DNA from: AC-51 sp036265325
Lineage (GTDB): Bacteria; Actinomycetota; UBA4738; HRBIN12
DNA length: 10,049 bases
Reading direction: 5' to 3'
Assembly: GCA_036265325.1 (NCBI GenBank)
Contig: DATAPH010000072.1
Location: 1-10,049, forward strand
The stretch's first letter is position 1, and each line of letters begins with the position of its first letter. Below are positions 1 through 5,603 of this stretch, one piece after another. The notes beneath the pieces were generated by a model. The model made no database searches. It was not told where the DNA came from and worked only from the letters and a program-made list of their open reading frames with translations. The translations under genes were made by a program, and so were the position numbers.

Positions 1-1
1 C

Positions 2-64
2 GGCATGCTCACCGATCGCTTCGGCATCCGCTGGCTCGTGAACGTGTCCCAGCCGCACGAGTAG
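2..64 (+). CDS. C-terminal end of a VOC/PhnB-like protein (partial)
   Basis: Only the last 20 codons and the TAG stop are in the window; the gene enters from the left edge in the frame beginning at base 2. The visible peptide contains DRFGIRWLVNVS. This matches the usual C-terminal end of PhnB-like proteins of the vicinal oxygen chelate (glyoxalase/bleomycin resistance) superfamily, where a D-x-FG-x-x-W strand closes the last beta-alpha-beta-beta-beta unit. Such proteins are small cytosolic metal-binding or antibiotic-binding folds with varied activities, so no substrate can be named. The next start codon (71) is 6 bases after the stop. The family call is from a short but characteristic motif; the function is unassigned. 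Confidence 0.7.
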   Translation, partial: GMLTDRFGIRWLVNVSQPHE

Positions 65-70
65 ACGGGG

Positions 71-166
71 ATGATCGAGCCGCTGTCCGATCTGCCCGAC
101 GGCGTCCTTGGGTTCCGGTTCTCCGGGCACGTCACCAAAGACAGCCAAGGATCAGTCCCGGGATAG
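71..166 (+). pseudogene. truncated SpoIIAA-like (STAS-fold) gene remnant, 31 codons
   Basis: ATG at 71 opens a 31-codon frame ending in TAG at 164-166. Its first 23 or so residues, beginning MIEPLSDLPDGVLGF and continuing RFSGHVTKD, look like the start of SpoIIAA-like proteins (PF11964, a STAS/CRAL-TRIO-like fold usually about 120 residues). After the lysine-aspartate the sequence diverges into a short tail (SQGSVPG) and stops, so about 80% of the domain is missing. The homology seems to break near position 140. No clear Shine-Dalgarno precedes it, and the DNA that follows does not resume the family sequence in any frame I could read. I infer a decayed or deletion-truncated gene beside a tRNA locus. 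It could alternatively be a short expressed peptide, but nothing supports that. Confidence 0.5.
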
Positions 167-250
167 CGGCAAGAACGAAAACGAAACCGCAAATCCCTAC
201 GCCGATACCACACCGCTCTTATCGGTCCAGGTCTTGCAAAATCTTGCGAT
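167..250. other. intergenic segment, no gene recognised
   Basis: This stretch between the truncated gene and the hairpin is more A-rich than its surroundings (for example around 170-200). It contains a short tandem of TCTTGC at about 232-247. No coding signal, tRNA, promoter or credible attachment-site repeat is evident. Confidence 0.4.
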
Positions 251-287
251 TCGGCCCCGGTTGGGATTCCGTCCCAGCCGGGGCCGA
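251..287 (-). terminator. strong stem-loop, probable terminator of the tRNA-fMet transcript
   Basis: A near-perfect inverted repeat pairs 251-266 with 272-287: 16 bp including one G.T pair, around a 5-base loop (TTCCG). It lies 25 bases beyond the 3' end of the minus-strand tRNA gene, where a terminator is expected. On the minus strand the stem is followed by AATCGCAAGATTTTG, so there is no immediate uridine run, only a weak T4 further on. Terminators without a good U-tract are known in actinobacteria, so the position and stem strength favour this reading. No stem-loop separates the UPF0182 stop from the tRNA, so this hairpin may end both transcripts. Confidence 0.6.
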
Positions 288-312
288 GTGCTACGACCTG
301 CGGTTTCTCTCG

Positions 313-386
313 TCGCGGGGGTAGGATTTGAACCTACGACCTCTGGGTTATGAGCCCAGCGAGCTACCGGACTGCTCCACCCCGCA
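313..386 (-). tRNA. initiator tRNA-fMet (anticodon CAT)
   Basis: The 74-nt minus-strand sequence folds into a full cloverleaf. It has a 7-bp acceptor stem (TGCGGGG with CCCCGCG), discriminator A, D-stem GAGC/GCTC, anticodon stem CTGGG/CCCAG with loop CTCATAA (CAT at 350-352), variable region AGGTC, and T-stem GTAGG/CCTAC with loop TTCAAAT. Initiator identity is shown by the three consecutive G:C pairs in the anticodon stem, the A11:U24-type D-stem pair and the absence of a Watson-Crick pair at 1:72. Position 1:72 is U.G here rather than the E. coli C.A. The 3' CCA is not encoded (CGA follows the discriminator), so a CCA-adding enzyme is needed. The gene lies 59 nt downstream of the UPF0182 stop codon on the same strand. 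Confidence 0.96.
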
Positions 387-391
387 GCACG

Positions 392-420
392 AGGCTAGCG
401 GTCATCTCCCCCGGCGACAA
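392..420 (-). promoter_or_regulatory. putative sigma70-type promoter for tRNA-fMet
   Basis: On the minus strand, TTGTCG (420-415) and TAGCCT (397-392) are separated by exactly 17 bases, a good match to -35 and -10 elements. The end of the -10 is only 5 bases from the first base of the mature tRNA (386). Initiation at the usual distance would fall at tRNA base 1 or 2, leaving no 5' leader for RNase P. The element sits inside the 59-nt gap between UPF0182 and the tRNA. Confidence 0.5.
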
Positions 421-445
421 TCCGGTTCTGAGCCACAACGGTCGA

Positions 446-3361
446 TCACGGAGAGGCGCTGGGAGACGCGGTCGCCGACGGCGATGCGCTCGCGCTCGGC
501 GCCGGCGTCGGTGAGGTCGTCGTCGAACCCGAACCCGTTCCGTTGTTCGTCGCGGCGGCGAGCTGTTGCGCCTGCTGCACAAGCGCCTGCGCTAGCTCGA
601 GCTCGGACTGGTACGTCGCGAGGTCGCCAGCCTTGAGCGCCGCGTCGGCCTTCTGGAAATGCGCCAGCGCGTCGTTCAGGAGCTGCTGGATCTGCTGATC
701 GACGTTGCCGTTCGGCTGACCGCCGTTCCCGTTCGGGCCGCCGTTCGGTCCGCCCGGCACGCCGCTCGTCGCGATCCCGAGCGCGTCGGGCAGACTCGTT
801 CCCAGCGAGACAGTCCCCTGGCTGCCGTTGACCACCACGACACGTTTGAGCTCCGGGATCGCCGGCGTTGAATCGCTCGCGGTCACGTACACGGGCAACA
901 CGTACAAGAATGAGTTGTCGACGGGGATGACGAGGAAGTCGCCGAACGACAATTGCGATCCTTGTTGCCCGACGAGCGTGCGGAACGACGAGAACGTCGG
1001 GTCGTTGTTGATCCGGGCGAACACCTGTGGTGGCCCTTCGATGCTGGTCGTGCTTCCTTCGGGGAAGCGGAACATCGTGATGTGGGCGTAGTCGAGCCCG
1101 GGGTCCGAGTCCGCCGCCATCCAGCCGACCATGTTCGGGCGCCCCGCGGGCACGAACGGGATCACGAGCTGGAACGCTTCGCTGCTCTGGCCTGGGAGCC
1201 GGATCAGTTGGTAGTACGGACGCATCGGCGGCGGCGTGCCGCTCGCATCGGGCTCGAGCGTTGGGTCGGGCGACACCTGCCAGAAGTCGCGGCGCTGGTA
1301 GAAGGCCGCAGGGTCGGTCACGTGGTAGTTCGCGAATTGGTAGGACTGCACCTGGAAGAGGTTCTCCGGATACCGGAAGTGTGCGAGAAGATCCGGCGAC
1401 GCCTCGGAGATCGGCGTGAACAAGTCTGGGAAGGCGGTCGACCACACATGGATGATCGGCTCACTCGTGTTGGCGTAGTACGTGACCGTGCCGTTGTACG
1501 CGTCGATCACGACCTTCACCGAGTTCTGGATGTAGTTGAACGTCCCCCCGAGCAGACCGTCGGTCGCGGCCGTGCCGCTCACGGACTGCGAGTACGGATA
1601 CTCGCTGGTGGTCGTGTACGCATCGAGGATCCACACGGGCTCCTGGTCGACGATCGCGAGGTACGGATCACTATCGAAGCGCAAGAACGGAACGGCCTTC
1701 GCCGCCCGTTGCTCGATGTTGCGGTAGATCATGAGCCGGCTGGAGTCGGTGATCTGGCTCGACAGCAGGAGGTTGATGTCCCGGAAGTTCCACGCGAAGA
1801 GGGCCCGCCGGAAGATATCGTCGATCGGGATCCCACCGCTGCCCTGATATAGCGGGCTAGATGGCGCCCCATCGTAGTCGAGCTCGCCTTGCGCGCCCGC
1901 GACCACGAAACTGCCCTGGTCCTCCTCGCCGTAGTAGATCCGCTGGCCCTGGTCGCTGATCGGCGGCTCACCTGTGGCCGGGAGGTTCTTCAGGGTGAGG
2001 ACGGGCTGGCCTTGTACCGTCGCGGTGTTCACCTGCGACGCGACGGCGCCGAACCCGTGCGTGTACGTCAGGTGGGTGTTCTGCCAGGTCTGCGCCGGCG
2101 GCGGGAGACCCGCTTGATTCATCTCGCGGGCCGACACCATGATCACGCGCTCGCTGCCGCCGGGTCCGAGCGGATAGCGATCCACGTCGACGTCGTTGAA
2201 GTTGTAGTACTGCCGGATCTGCTGGAACGCGGCGAAGTTCTTCTGCAGCGTGGACGGTCGCCACAGGCGGATGTTGGACACCGTCGCACGGTTGTCCTTC
2301 AGCTGCGACGCGGACAACGGCACGGCCGCGGTCTGCTTGGACTGCTGTTGGATCTGGCTGAGCCCGAACGCATCCCGGGTCGCGGTGATGTTGTCCGCGA
2401 TGTACGGCTGTTCCAGCTGCTGCTCGTTCGGCTTCACCTTGAACTGCTGGATGAACGAGGGATACGCGGTGCCAAGCAGCACCGAGACGATCGCGAGCAA
2501 CGCGACGGCGACGATCGGCAAGCTCCATTGCTTCGTCCGGATGTTCATGAAGAACAGAACCGCGCAGATGATCGCGACGAGCGTGAGGAAGTTCAGCGCC
2601 GGAAGCTGCGCCTTCACCTCGGTGTAGCTCGCGCCCTCCACCACACCGCGCTGCGACGTGAGCAGGTCGAATCGGCCCAGCCAGTAGCCCCACGCCTTGA
2701 CCAGCATCACGAGCCCGAGCAGGACGGACAGATGGGCGCGCGCGGCGGGCGTCACCTTGTCCGCGAACGCGGGAGCCTGCGGACGGATCGCGCCCCACAG
2801 GACATGGGCGATCGCCACGAGCAGCGTCACCCCGACCAACGACGAGAACAGCCACCCTTGCAGGAACCGCAGCCACGGCAGGGAGAACACGTAGAACGCG
2901 GGGTCGCGGTGGAACAGCGGTTCGGGATTCCCGAACGCCACGCCGGCCGCGTTGCGCCACAGGAGGTACAGCTGCCAGTTCCCGCTCACCGACAATCCGA
3001 CCAAGAACGACAGCACGGCCGCGCCGAGCGGCAGGAGCCAGCGGAGATAGGGCTCGGTGGCGTCGCGCACGCGCTCGAGCGGATCGAGGGGGTTCGGTAC
3101 GACCGTCTCCTCCGGCCGGATCCGGCGGGCGATCACGAGGTTGATGTACAGCAGTGCGAAGAACAGCACGCCGAAGATGACGCCGAGCCAGATCTTCGTC
3201 CACAGCGTGTGCCAGAAGACCGGCGACTGGCCAATCTCGTTGTACCAGAGCACCTCGACAACGAGCCCCGCGAGGATCGTGAACAGGAAGATGCCGACGA
3301 ACACGCCGACGATGACAACGGAGAGCCACCTCCGGCGGCGAGGGAGTGAGATCGTCGACAT
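446..3361 (-). CDS. UPF0182 family large membrane protein
   Basis: This 971-residue protein matches the UPF0182 family (PF03699/COG1615), found widely in actinobacteria with members such as M. tuberculosis Rv0064 and Rv3193c; the biochemical role is not known. About seven hydrophobic segments occupy the N-terminal third, near residues 13-38, 57-78, 107-126, 168-191, 210-228, 255-274 and 281-300. The hallmark stretch FKVKPNEQQLEQPYI (about 307-321) follows, with TRDAFGL (328-334) just after. A large, probably extracytoplasmic, domain comes next. The C-terminus has a Gly/Pro/Asn linker (867-886), an amphipathic helical region rich in Gln and Ala (887-938) and a Ser/Thr/Pro/Ala tail (939-971). 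The ATG at 3359-3361 lies 18 nt after the upstream protease stop, suggesting one operon. However, TAGGCT (3372-3377) lies 10 nt before the start and could be a promoter of its own. Family assignment is firm; function is unknown. Confidence 0.95.
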   Translation of the reverse strand: MSTISLPRRRRWLSVVIVGVFVGIFLFTILAGLVVEVLWYNEIGQSPVFWHTLWTKIWLGVIFGVLFFALLYINLVIARRIRPEETVVPNPLDPLERVRDATEPYLRWLLPLGAAVLSFLVGLSVSGNWQLYLLWRNAAGVAFGNPEPLFHRDPAFYVFSLPWLRFLQGWLFSSLVGVTLLVAIAHVLWGAIRPQAPAFADKVTPAARAHLSVLLGLVMLVKAWGYWLGRFDLLTSQRGVVEGASYTEVKAQLPALNFLTLVAIICAVLFFMNIRTKQWSLPIVAVALLAIVSVLLGTAYPSFIQQFKVKPNEQQLEQPYIADNITATRDAFGLSQIQQQSKQTAAVPLSASQLKDNRATVSNIRLWRPSTLQKNFAAFQQIRQYYNFNDVDVDRYPLGPGGSERVIMVSAREMNQAGLPPPAQTWQNTHLTYTHGFGAVASQVNTATVQGQPVLTLKNLPATGEPPISDQGQRIYYGEEDQGSFVVAGAQGELDYDGAPSSPLYQGSGGIPIDDIFRRALFAWNFRDINLLLSSQITDSSRLMIYRNIEQRAAKAVPFLRFDSDPYLAIVDQEPVWILDAYTTTSEYPYSQSVSGTAATDGLLGGTFNYIQNSVKVVIDAYNGTVTYYANTSEPIIHVWSTAFPDLFTPISEASPDLLAHFRYPENLFQVQSYQFANYHVTDPAAFYQRRDFWQVSPDPTLEPDASGTPPPMRPYYQLIRLPGQSSEAFQLVIPFVPAGRPNMVGWMAADSDPGLDYAHITMFRFPEGSTTSIEGPPQVFARINNDPTFSSFRTLVGQQGSQLSFGDFLVIPVDNSFLYVLPVYVTASDSTPAIPELKRVVVVNGSQGTVSLGTSLPDALGIATSGVPGGPNGGPNGNGGQPNGNVDQQIQQLLNDALAHFQKADAALKAGDLATYQSELELAQALVQQAQQLAAATNNGTGSGSTTTSPTPAPSASASPSATASPSASP
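449..547 (-). other. low-complexity Ser/Thr/Pro/Ala tail of the UPF0182 protein
   Basis: Codons 939-971 encode a tail of asparagine and glycine followed by repeats built from SP, AS and TA, ending SASP. It has the character of a flexible, surface-exposed and possibly glycosylated linker. The asparagine/glycine/proline repeat region encoded at 704-763 (PNGGPNGNGG and similar) is a second low-complexity block, separated from the tail by a predicted helical segment. Confidence 0.65.
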
Positions 3362-3371
3362 CGCGCCAGTC

Positions 3372-3377
3372 AGCCTA
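3372..3377 (-). promoter_or_regulatory. -10-like hexamer TAGGCT upstream of UPF0182
   Basis: TAGGCT on the minus strand lies in the 18-nt gap between the protease stop and the UPF0182 ATG, 10 nt before that ATG. The same hexamer precedes the genes at 4469 and 7108 at similar distances. If active it would give a transcript with a 5' UTR of only a few bases. No -35 match is visible. Confidence 0.35.
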
Positions 3378-3379
3378 CT

Positions 3380-4375
3380 TCAGCTCGACGATCCGTTCTG
3401 CTGCAACGCCTGCAGGGCCTCGTCGAACGACTGCACCGGGATCACCTGCATGTCGCCCGTGTCGACGCCTTGGAGGTCGGCCATGTTGCCCTTCGGCGCG
3501 AGGAAGATCGTGGCGCCCGCCCGCTGCGCGGCGATCACCTTGTCCTGGATCCCACCGATCGGATAGACGGTGCCGTCGGGTGCGATCTCACCGGTCCCGG
3601 CGATCGTGCGCCCGGCGGTGATGTCCTCGGGCGTGAGCAGCTCGTACAGCCCCAGGGCCCACATCAACCCGGCCGAGGGGCCGCCGATCTCGTCGCTCGT
3701 GTAGGTGACGTCGATCGGGAAGGCGTCGATCATCGAGATGCCGACGAGCTTCTCGTCCTTGGGCCCGCACGGCGCCCGCGTGAACGTCTCCTGCACGGTG
3801 TTACCGTCGACGTTCAGATCGAAGTGCAGCGGCTGGTTGTTCGGGATCTTGTCGAAGAGCTTCGATGCCTGCGCCGCGGTGTGGACCGCCTTCCCGTCGA
3901 CCGACGTGATGATGTCCCCCGGGTACAGCTTGCCGTCGGCCGGGCAGTTCGGGACGACGTCTTCGATGAGGGCGCCGTCGCCATGATCTTTCGGGTACCG
4001 GTGGAGCGCGTGCAGCGCCACCGCCGTCGCCGCGATCTGGCTCTGGTCCATCTGCGAAACGCCCCGTTGTTGGGTGACGGTGACCGGCACGTCGGGTGGA
4101 TAGACGACGTCGGCCTTGACGATCGAGAGGCTGCTGTCGAGCCACGCGCGGAGCGCCGTCAGCCCCGTGAGCTGCTCGTATCGGACCGTCGTCAGATCGA
4201 GCTGCCCGGTCGGCTCGTACCTCGGCATGCCTTGATAGATGATGCGAGGCACGACGTCCCGCGCAGGTCCGGGGCCTTGCGAGTAGTACGGGAGGGGCCA
4301 CGCGATCGCCGCGATCACCAGCACGAGCAGCCCCAGGCCGAGGCCGACCCGGAGCCATCTCGATCGTGACCGCAC
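3380..4375 (-). CDS. membrane-anchored PDZ / Lon-like serine protease
   Basis: The 331-residue protein begins with a basic stretch and one hydrophobic segment (about 8-27), a signal anchor placing the rest outside the membrane. A PDZ domain spans about 135-205, with the carboxylate-loop region around LYPGDIITSVDGKAV (150-164). A Lon-type (S16) protease domain spans about 215-320. The Ser/Lys dyad is intact: Ser234 in GGPSAGLM and Lys279 in IGGIQDK, 45 residues apart, close to the spacing in Lon. There is no AAA+ domain, as in the YlbL/Rv3194c-type PDZ-Lon family, so it is expected to work without ATP. Substrates are unknown. The start is GTG (4373-4375); an in-frame TAG lies 12 nt upstream and TAGCAT 6 nt upstream, so a longer start is excluded apart from CTG. 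It precedes UPF0182 by 18 nt. Confidence 0.93.
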   Translation of the reverse strand: MRSRSRWLRVGLGLGLLVLVIAAIAWPLPYYSQGPGPARDVVPRIIYQGMPRYEPTGQLDLTTVRYEQLTGLTALRAWLDSSLSIVKADVVYPPDVPVTVTQQRGVSQMDQSQIAATAVALHALHRYPKDHGDGALIEDVVPNCPADGKLYPGDIITSVDGKAVHTAAQASKLFDKIPNNQPLHFDLNVDGNTVQETFTRAPCGPKDEKLVGISMIDAFPIDVTYTSDEIGGPSAGLMWALGLYELLTPEDITAGRTIAGTGEIAPDGTVYPIGGIQDKVIAAQRAGATIFLAPKGNMADLQGVDTGDMQVIPVQSFDEALQALQQNGSSS

Positions 4376-4381
4376 GCCCAG

Positions 4382-4387
4382 ATGCTA
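4382..4387 (-). promoter_or_regulatory. -10-like hexamer TAGCAT, leaderless start of the PDZ-Lon gene
   Basis: TAGCAT on the minus strand ends 6 nt before the GTG start of the PDZ/Lon gene, the distance expected if transcription begins at the start codon. No Shine-Dalgarno sequence lies between them. It is one half of a divergent promoter region (4376-4468) shared with the small membrane protein gene. Confidence 0.45.
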
Positions 4388-4453
4388 CGGGCGAGCCGTG
4401 TGGATGCTGTGGCAGATGCCCGCTGCGCTGCAGGCCGCCGCCGTGCCCGACGC

Positions 4454-4459
4454 TAGGCT
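4454..4459 (+). promoter_or_regulatory. -10-like hexamer TAGGCT upstream of the small membrane protein gene
   Basis: TAGGCT ends 9 nt before the ATG at 4469, with CGCCCAAGC between, which contains no Shine-Dalgarno. Initiation 6-8 nt downstream of the hexamer would leave 0-3 nt of leader. No convincing -35 lies 17 nt upstream. Confidence 0.45.
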
Positions 4460-4468
4460 CGCCCAAGC

Positions 4469-4741
4469 ATGGCGTACCTCACCGTCATCACGCTGGCGGC
4501 CGCCGCGGGCGGTGCGGTCGCGGCGTTCACGCTGTTCCAGGGGCGGCCGCGGCCGACCGACGCGGCCGGTGGGCCACCCGTCCACCAGGCGCAGGCCAGG
4601 GCGCTTCCCCCAACGCCGACCGCGCAGACGAGGCTGATCGGTGCGCTCGGGTTGCTCGTCGCGGTGCTTGCCGGCGCCGGCCTGATCGCGCTGCTCTGCT
4701 ACCTCGCGTACGCCGGCATGAAGCGCGCGTTCGGCGGCTGA
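4469..4741 (+). CDS. small two-helix membrane protein, function unknown
   Basis: The 90-residue protein starts at ATG 4469 and ends with TGA at 4739-4741. It has a hydrophobic segment at about residues 3-23, a Pro/Ala/Arg-rich loop (24-53) and a second hydrophobic segment at about 56-82, then a short basic end (MKRAFGG). I do not recognise a family. It is supported as a real gene by the leaderless promoter-like hexamer, by helical segments with a polar loop between them, and by its tight fit between neighbours: it diverges from the PDZ/Lon protease by 93 bp and its stop is one base from the stop of the converging DUF1028 gene. A partner role with the neighbouring membrane protease is possible but is only inference from position. 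Confidence 0.75.
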   Translation: MAYLTVITLAAAAGGAVAAFTLFQGRPRPTDAAGGPPVHQAQARALPPTPTAQTRLIGALGLLVAVLAGAGLIALLCYLAYAGMKRAFGG

Positions 4742-4742
4742 G

Positions 4743-5603
4743 TCACGTCACCTCGGGCGTGACGTCCCGGAGCTCGGCGAGCAGGTGGCCGCTCAGCATC
4801 CCGTCGTCGCGAAGGCGGCCCTCCAGGTTGTAGCGGCCGGCCCAATCGGCCAACGCAGCGTTCGTCGGGTCGTCCAGGGTGGCGGTCTGCTCGCCGTCGA
4901 AGACGCCGACCGCGGCAAGGCGACGCTGGAGCTCGCCGACCAGCTCGGGCGTCGCCTCGAAGCACTCGTCGGTGCGGATCAGCATCGTCGTGTCCCACAC
5001 CGTGAACAGGCGCGCAAGCTCGGCCGGGGCGTCGGGGTGATCGTCGACGCGAAGGTCGATGTAGCGGTCGTTGCGGCCCTCGTAACCGCCCTGCTCCCGA
5101 ACCACGAGGAGGGCGGCAGATTGCTTCCCCCGGCGGTCGCCGCCCGCAGCATCGCCCGCGAGCAGCGCCGCGAGCAGGCGGTCGCACAGATCGCCCTCGG
5201 TGTGGGTGAACGTCGCGGCGAGCGCATCGACGACATCGCCGCCCGCCAGGATATTCCCCTGTGTTGCGAAGGCATCGCCCGTGCGCCCGCCGGCCCAGTC
5301 CATACAGTTGGCTCCGGTGAACGACGCCGCCCCGCCGCGAGCGTCGGCGAAGCCGACCTGGCGCTCCTCGCGGTCGCCGTCGGGCTCGAGCACCGCATCG
5401 AGCGCGGCGTCGGCGGGGAGCCCGCCGCCCATCAACCCGAGCCCCTCCGGCCCGAAGTCGGTGTTCGCCCACGATTGCGTCGCGACGGCGCCGACGCCCG
5501 CCTTCGCCCACGGCACAACGGCGCCGACGCACGGGAACTTCGACGCGACGGCCACGCCGAGATCGCCGGTCTCCGCGTCGAACGCGACGATCGAGAACGT
5601 CAT
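4743..5603 (-). CDS. DUF1028 (putative Ntn-hydrolase fold) protein with C-terminal peptidoglycan-binding-like domain
   Basis: The 286-residue protein matches DUF1028 (PF06267) over residues 1-205. It opens with MTFSIVAFDAETGDLGVAVA and contains VGAVVPWAKAGVGAVATQ (26-43), TGANCMDWAG (96-105), QGNILAGG (115-122) and RRGKQSAALLVV (157-168), then the DLRVDDHPDAPAEL segment (183-196). DUF1028 proteins are grouped with Ntn-hydrolases, but no reaction is established. If processed, Thr2 or Ser4 could be the nucleophile; this is inference. Residues 215-286, with LADWAGRYNLEGRL and a leucine-rich end, resemble the putative peptidoglycan-binding domain (PF08823) that often follows DUF1028. No signal peptide is visible, so contact with peptidoglycan is unproven. 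The ATG (5601-5603) overlaps the MreB-like stop as ATGA, which indicates translational coupling. I prefer this ATG to upstream ones because family homology starts exactly there. Confidence 0.9.
   Translation of the reverse strand: MTFSIVAFDAETGDLGVAVASKFPCVGAVVPWAKAGVGAVATQSWANTDFGPEGLGLMGGGLPADAALDAVLEPDGDREERQVGFADARGGAASFTGANCMDWAGGRTGDAFATQGNILAGGDVVDALAATFTHTEGDLCDRLLAALLAGDAAGGDRRGKQSAALLVVREQGGYEGRNDRYIDLRVDDHPDAPAELARLFTVWDTTMLIRTDECFEATPELVGELQRRLAAVGVFDGEQTATLDDPTNAALADWAGRYNLEGRLRDDGMLSGHLLAELRDVTPEVT
4745..4765. terminator. possible weak bidirectional stem-loop at convergent gene ends
   Basis: ACGTCAC (4745-4751) and GTGACGT (4759-4765) form a perfect 7-bp inverted repeat around a 7-base loop. 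It starts 3 nt after the stop of the small membrane protein gene and lies within the last codons of DUF1028. There is no T-run on either side. It could pause or terminate the plus-strand transcript, but the stem is short. Confidence 0.25.

Noticed and set aside
291..342. 9-base direct repeat CTACGACCT (291-299 and 334-342), a possible tRNA attachment site remnant
   Set aside because: Too short; a 9-base match within a few hundred bases is plausible by chance, and no integrase or element boundary is present.
108..353. 81-codon plus-strand frame ending in VGFEPTTSGL
   Set aside because: Its end is the well-known spurious translation of the antisense strand of a tRNA gene, and the frame runs through the terminator hairpin.
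328..636. 102-codon plus-strand frame starting MNLRPLGYEPSELPDCSTP
   Set aside because: Classic false protein from the reverse strand of tRNA-Met, continuing antisense into the UPF0182 tail.
953..1852. 299-codon plus-strand frame antisense to UPF0182
   Set aside because: No recognisable motif; explained by third-position GC bias of the real gene.
1889..3349. 486-codon plus-strand frame antisense to UPF0182
   Set aside because: Arg/Glu/His-rich composition typical of a GC-driven shadow frame; UPF0182 on the other strand is a clear family match.
3470..4369. 299-codon plus-strand frame antisense to the PDZ/Lon gene
   Set aside because: The opposite strand has a complete PDZ/Lon protease with its Ser/Lys dyad; this frame has no family features.
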